Shown: positions 63,000-64,000 of the stretch, in pieces
How positions within the stretch are numbered: the stretch's first letter is position 1
How the letters are laid out: every line of letters starts with the position of its first letter
From: an uncultured Woeseiaceae bacterium
GTDB taxonomy: Bacteria > Pseudomonadota > Gammaproteobacteria > Steroidobacterales > Woeseiaceae
Direction of reading: 5' to 3'
Length of the DNA stretch: 64,000 bases
Assembly (NCBI GenBank): GCA_905480255.1
Contig: CAJQPR010000105.1
Coordinates: forward strand, 43,026-107,025
Program-made: the position numbers and the translations under genes
Notes under the pieces: generated by a model
What the model saw: the letters and a program-made list of their open reading frames with translations, nothing else
The model's database searches: none
What the model was told of the DNA's origin: nothing

Positions 63000-64000
63000 A
63001 TGTTGTGTAAAGCACGTATCCATTGTGCATTGATTCTTCTTTTGCCCGTGTTGTCGTTTGCACAGGGTGGGCCGCCTGGCGGACGCGAAGTGGCTGTCGA
63101 GTCCATGGTTGTGGAGCCAATGCAGCTCGAATCTACGGTTGACGCGGTTGGCACGGTTCTCGCGAATGCCTCGGCAGTGTTGCGGGCCGAAGTGCCGGGC
63201 CAGGTTGTCGAGCGGCATTTCGAGGAAGGCCAGCACGTTTCCAAAGGCGACCGGCTCTTCTCTATCGAGGCAGCCGTGCTGCAAGCCGAGGCCAACGAAG
63301 CCAAGGCCAATCTTGAGCAGAGCGACGCGGCCTACAAGCGCGCGCAGGAGCTGGTCAAAAGTCAGCTCGTTTCGGCGACCGAGTTTGACACCGCGCGCGC
63401 CAACTACAATGTGAGCGTGGCGCGTTTGCGTTCGGCGGAATCAAGACTGTCGAAGACCGTCATTCGTGCGCCGTTCGATGGGTTTATCGGCCTGCGGCGC
63501 ATCAATGTCGGGGACTACGCGACAATCGGTCAGGAGCTGGTCAACGTCGTAAGACTCAATCCATTGCGTGTCGACTTCAGCGTGCCGGAGACGCTATTGT
63601 CCCGCATTCAGCCGGGGCAAAAGATTTCCGTCACCGTCGGTGCGTTTCGCGGAGAAGTGTTCGAAGGTGAAGTTACCGCAATTGATCCACAAATTGACGT
63701 AGCCGGTCACAGCATGGCGGTTCGCGCGCGACTGCCTAATCCCGACCTCCGCCTGAGACCTGGTTTGTTCGCCCAGGTTTCCGTCTCACTTGCAGTTAAT
63801 CCGAGTGCATTAATGGTGCCCGAGCAAGCTATCTGGCCGATTGGCAATGACAAGATCCTGTACATCGTCACCGATGGCGTCGCGAATCAACGTGTCGTGA
63901 CCATCGGTGACAGGAAACCCGGCCTCGTCGAAATCGTTGACGGCCTGTCTGCCGGTGAAGAAATTGTTGTCGCTGGCCAGATGAAACTATTCCCTGGCGC
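63000..64000 (+). CDS. RND efflux periplasmic adaptor (membrane fusion protein), 3' truncated
   Basis: Not in the ORF track because it runs off the window. The frame from ATG 63000 (AGGA upstream) is open to the end, about 333 codons. A signal peptide ends near SFA-QGG. The mature part shows the AcrA/MdtA-type order: beta-barrel/lipoyl half FEEGQHVSKGDRLFSIE, helical hairpin EAKANLEQSDAAYKRAQEL, then VIRAPFDGFIGLRRINVGD and GQKISVTVG. It would link an inner-membrane RND pump to an outer-membrane channel. The pump gene probably follows outside the window. Substrates unknown. Confidence 0.9.
   Translation, partial: MLCKARIHCALILLLPVLSFAQGGPPGGREVAVESMVVEPMQLESTVDAVGTVLANASAVLRAEVPGQVVERHFEEGQHVSKGDRLFSIEAAVLQAEANEAKANLEQSDAAYKRAQELVKSQLVSATEFDTARANYNVSVARLRSAESRLSKTVIRAPFDGFIGLRRINVGDYATIGQELVNVVRLNPLRVDFSVPETLLSRIQPGQKISVTVGAFRGEVFEGEVTAIDPQIDVAGHSMAVRARLPNPDLRLRPGLFAQVSVSLAVNPSALMVPEQAIWPIGNDKILYIVTDGVANQRVVTIGDRKPGLVEIVDGLSAGEEIVVAGQMKLFPG

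Noticed and set aside
1-64000. CRISPR arrays, tRNA or rRNA genes, insertion sequences or prophage
   Set aside because: I found no regularly spaced direct repeats, no recognisable tRNA or rRNA sequence, and no transposase or integrase-like protein.

Overview
The window looks like a chromosomal segment of a gammaproteobacterium. It carries pilMNOPQ next to aroK-aroB and divergent from a PBP1A gene, the yicC-gmk-rpoZ-spoT-recG block, asmA-mutY with the Fe(II)-trafficking gene yggX nearby, tesA divergent from ybbA-ybbP, and ppc, yajQ and ubiA. Almost everything is core metabolism or housekeeping. I see no prophage, integrase, insertion sequence, CRISPR array, rRNA or tRNA. Species cannot be told from the sequence alone.

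Layout. 1-8.0 kb: a comF fragment at the edge, then a minus-strand block ubiA, recG, ridA, spoT, rpoZ, gmk, yicC (ubiquinone, DNA repair, stringent response, GMP supply). 8.2-13.6 kb: plus-strand PP2C phosphatase, rph, rdgB, hemW, a non-coding stretch with three DnaA boxes beside AT-rich DNA, rpmE and gltA. 13.6-17.0 kb: a nucleotidyltransferase-like protein and mrcA on the minus strand. 17.4-24.3 kb: pilMNOPQ behind a CRP/Vfr-like palindrome, ending in an Ig-like repeat lipoprotein and a strong hairpin. 24.3-28.9 kb: aroK, aroB, dgt, pyrF, hemE. 28.9-34.9 kb: fadD-like ligase and tesA (minus); ybbA-ybbP transporter and a NUDIX gene (plus). 34.9-41.0 kb: hydroxyacid dehydrogenase, ycgN, a long inverted repeat, ppc, yajQ and a thioredoxin-fold lipoprotein. 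41.2-44.4 kb: a divergent ribonucleotide-reductase-like protein of unknown role and an SLC13-type transporter.

44.4-51.5 kb holds a complete trpEGDCFBA operon. It is preceded by a promoter, a 21-residue leader peptide with three consecutive Trp codons, and a well-formed attenuator. Nearly all its genes overlap, and an eighth coupled gene (DUF2007 plus zinc ribbon) follows trpA. 51.5-56.0 kb: a receiver-PAS-GGDEF-EAL protein whose EAL half looks degenerate, facing an ECF sigma factor, a membrane protein that is probably its anti-sigma, and a DUF4097 envelope protein. 56.1-61.0 kb: asmA, a START-like exported protein, mutY, a secreted PIG-L deacetylase and yggX. 61.0-64.0 kb: an Lrp-type regulator divergent from alanine dehydrogenase, then an RND adaptor gene cut by the window end.

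The observations most worth following are the trp attenuator, whose promoter spacing predicts a leaderless leader-peptide mRNA; the RNR-like orphan protein; the DnaA-box cluster upstream of rpmE; the Ig-like lipoprotein inside the type IV pilus locus; and the long hairpin that contains the ppc stop codon. I did not find a clearly new multi-gene defence or mobile system.
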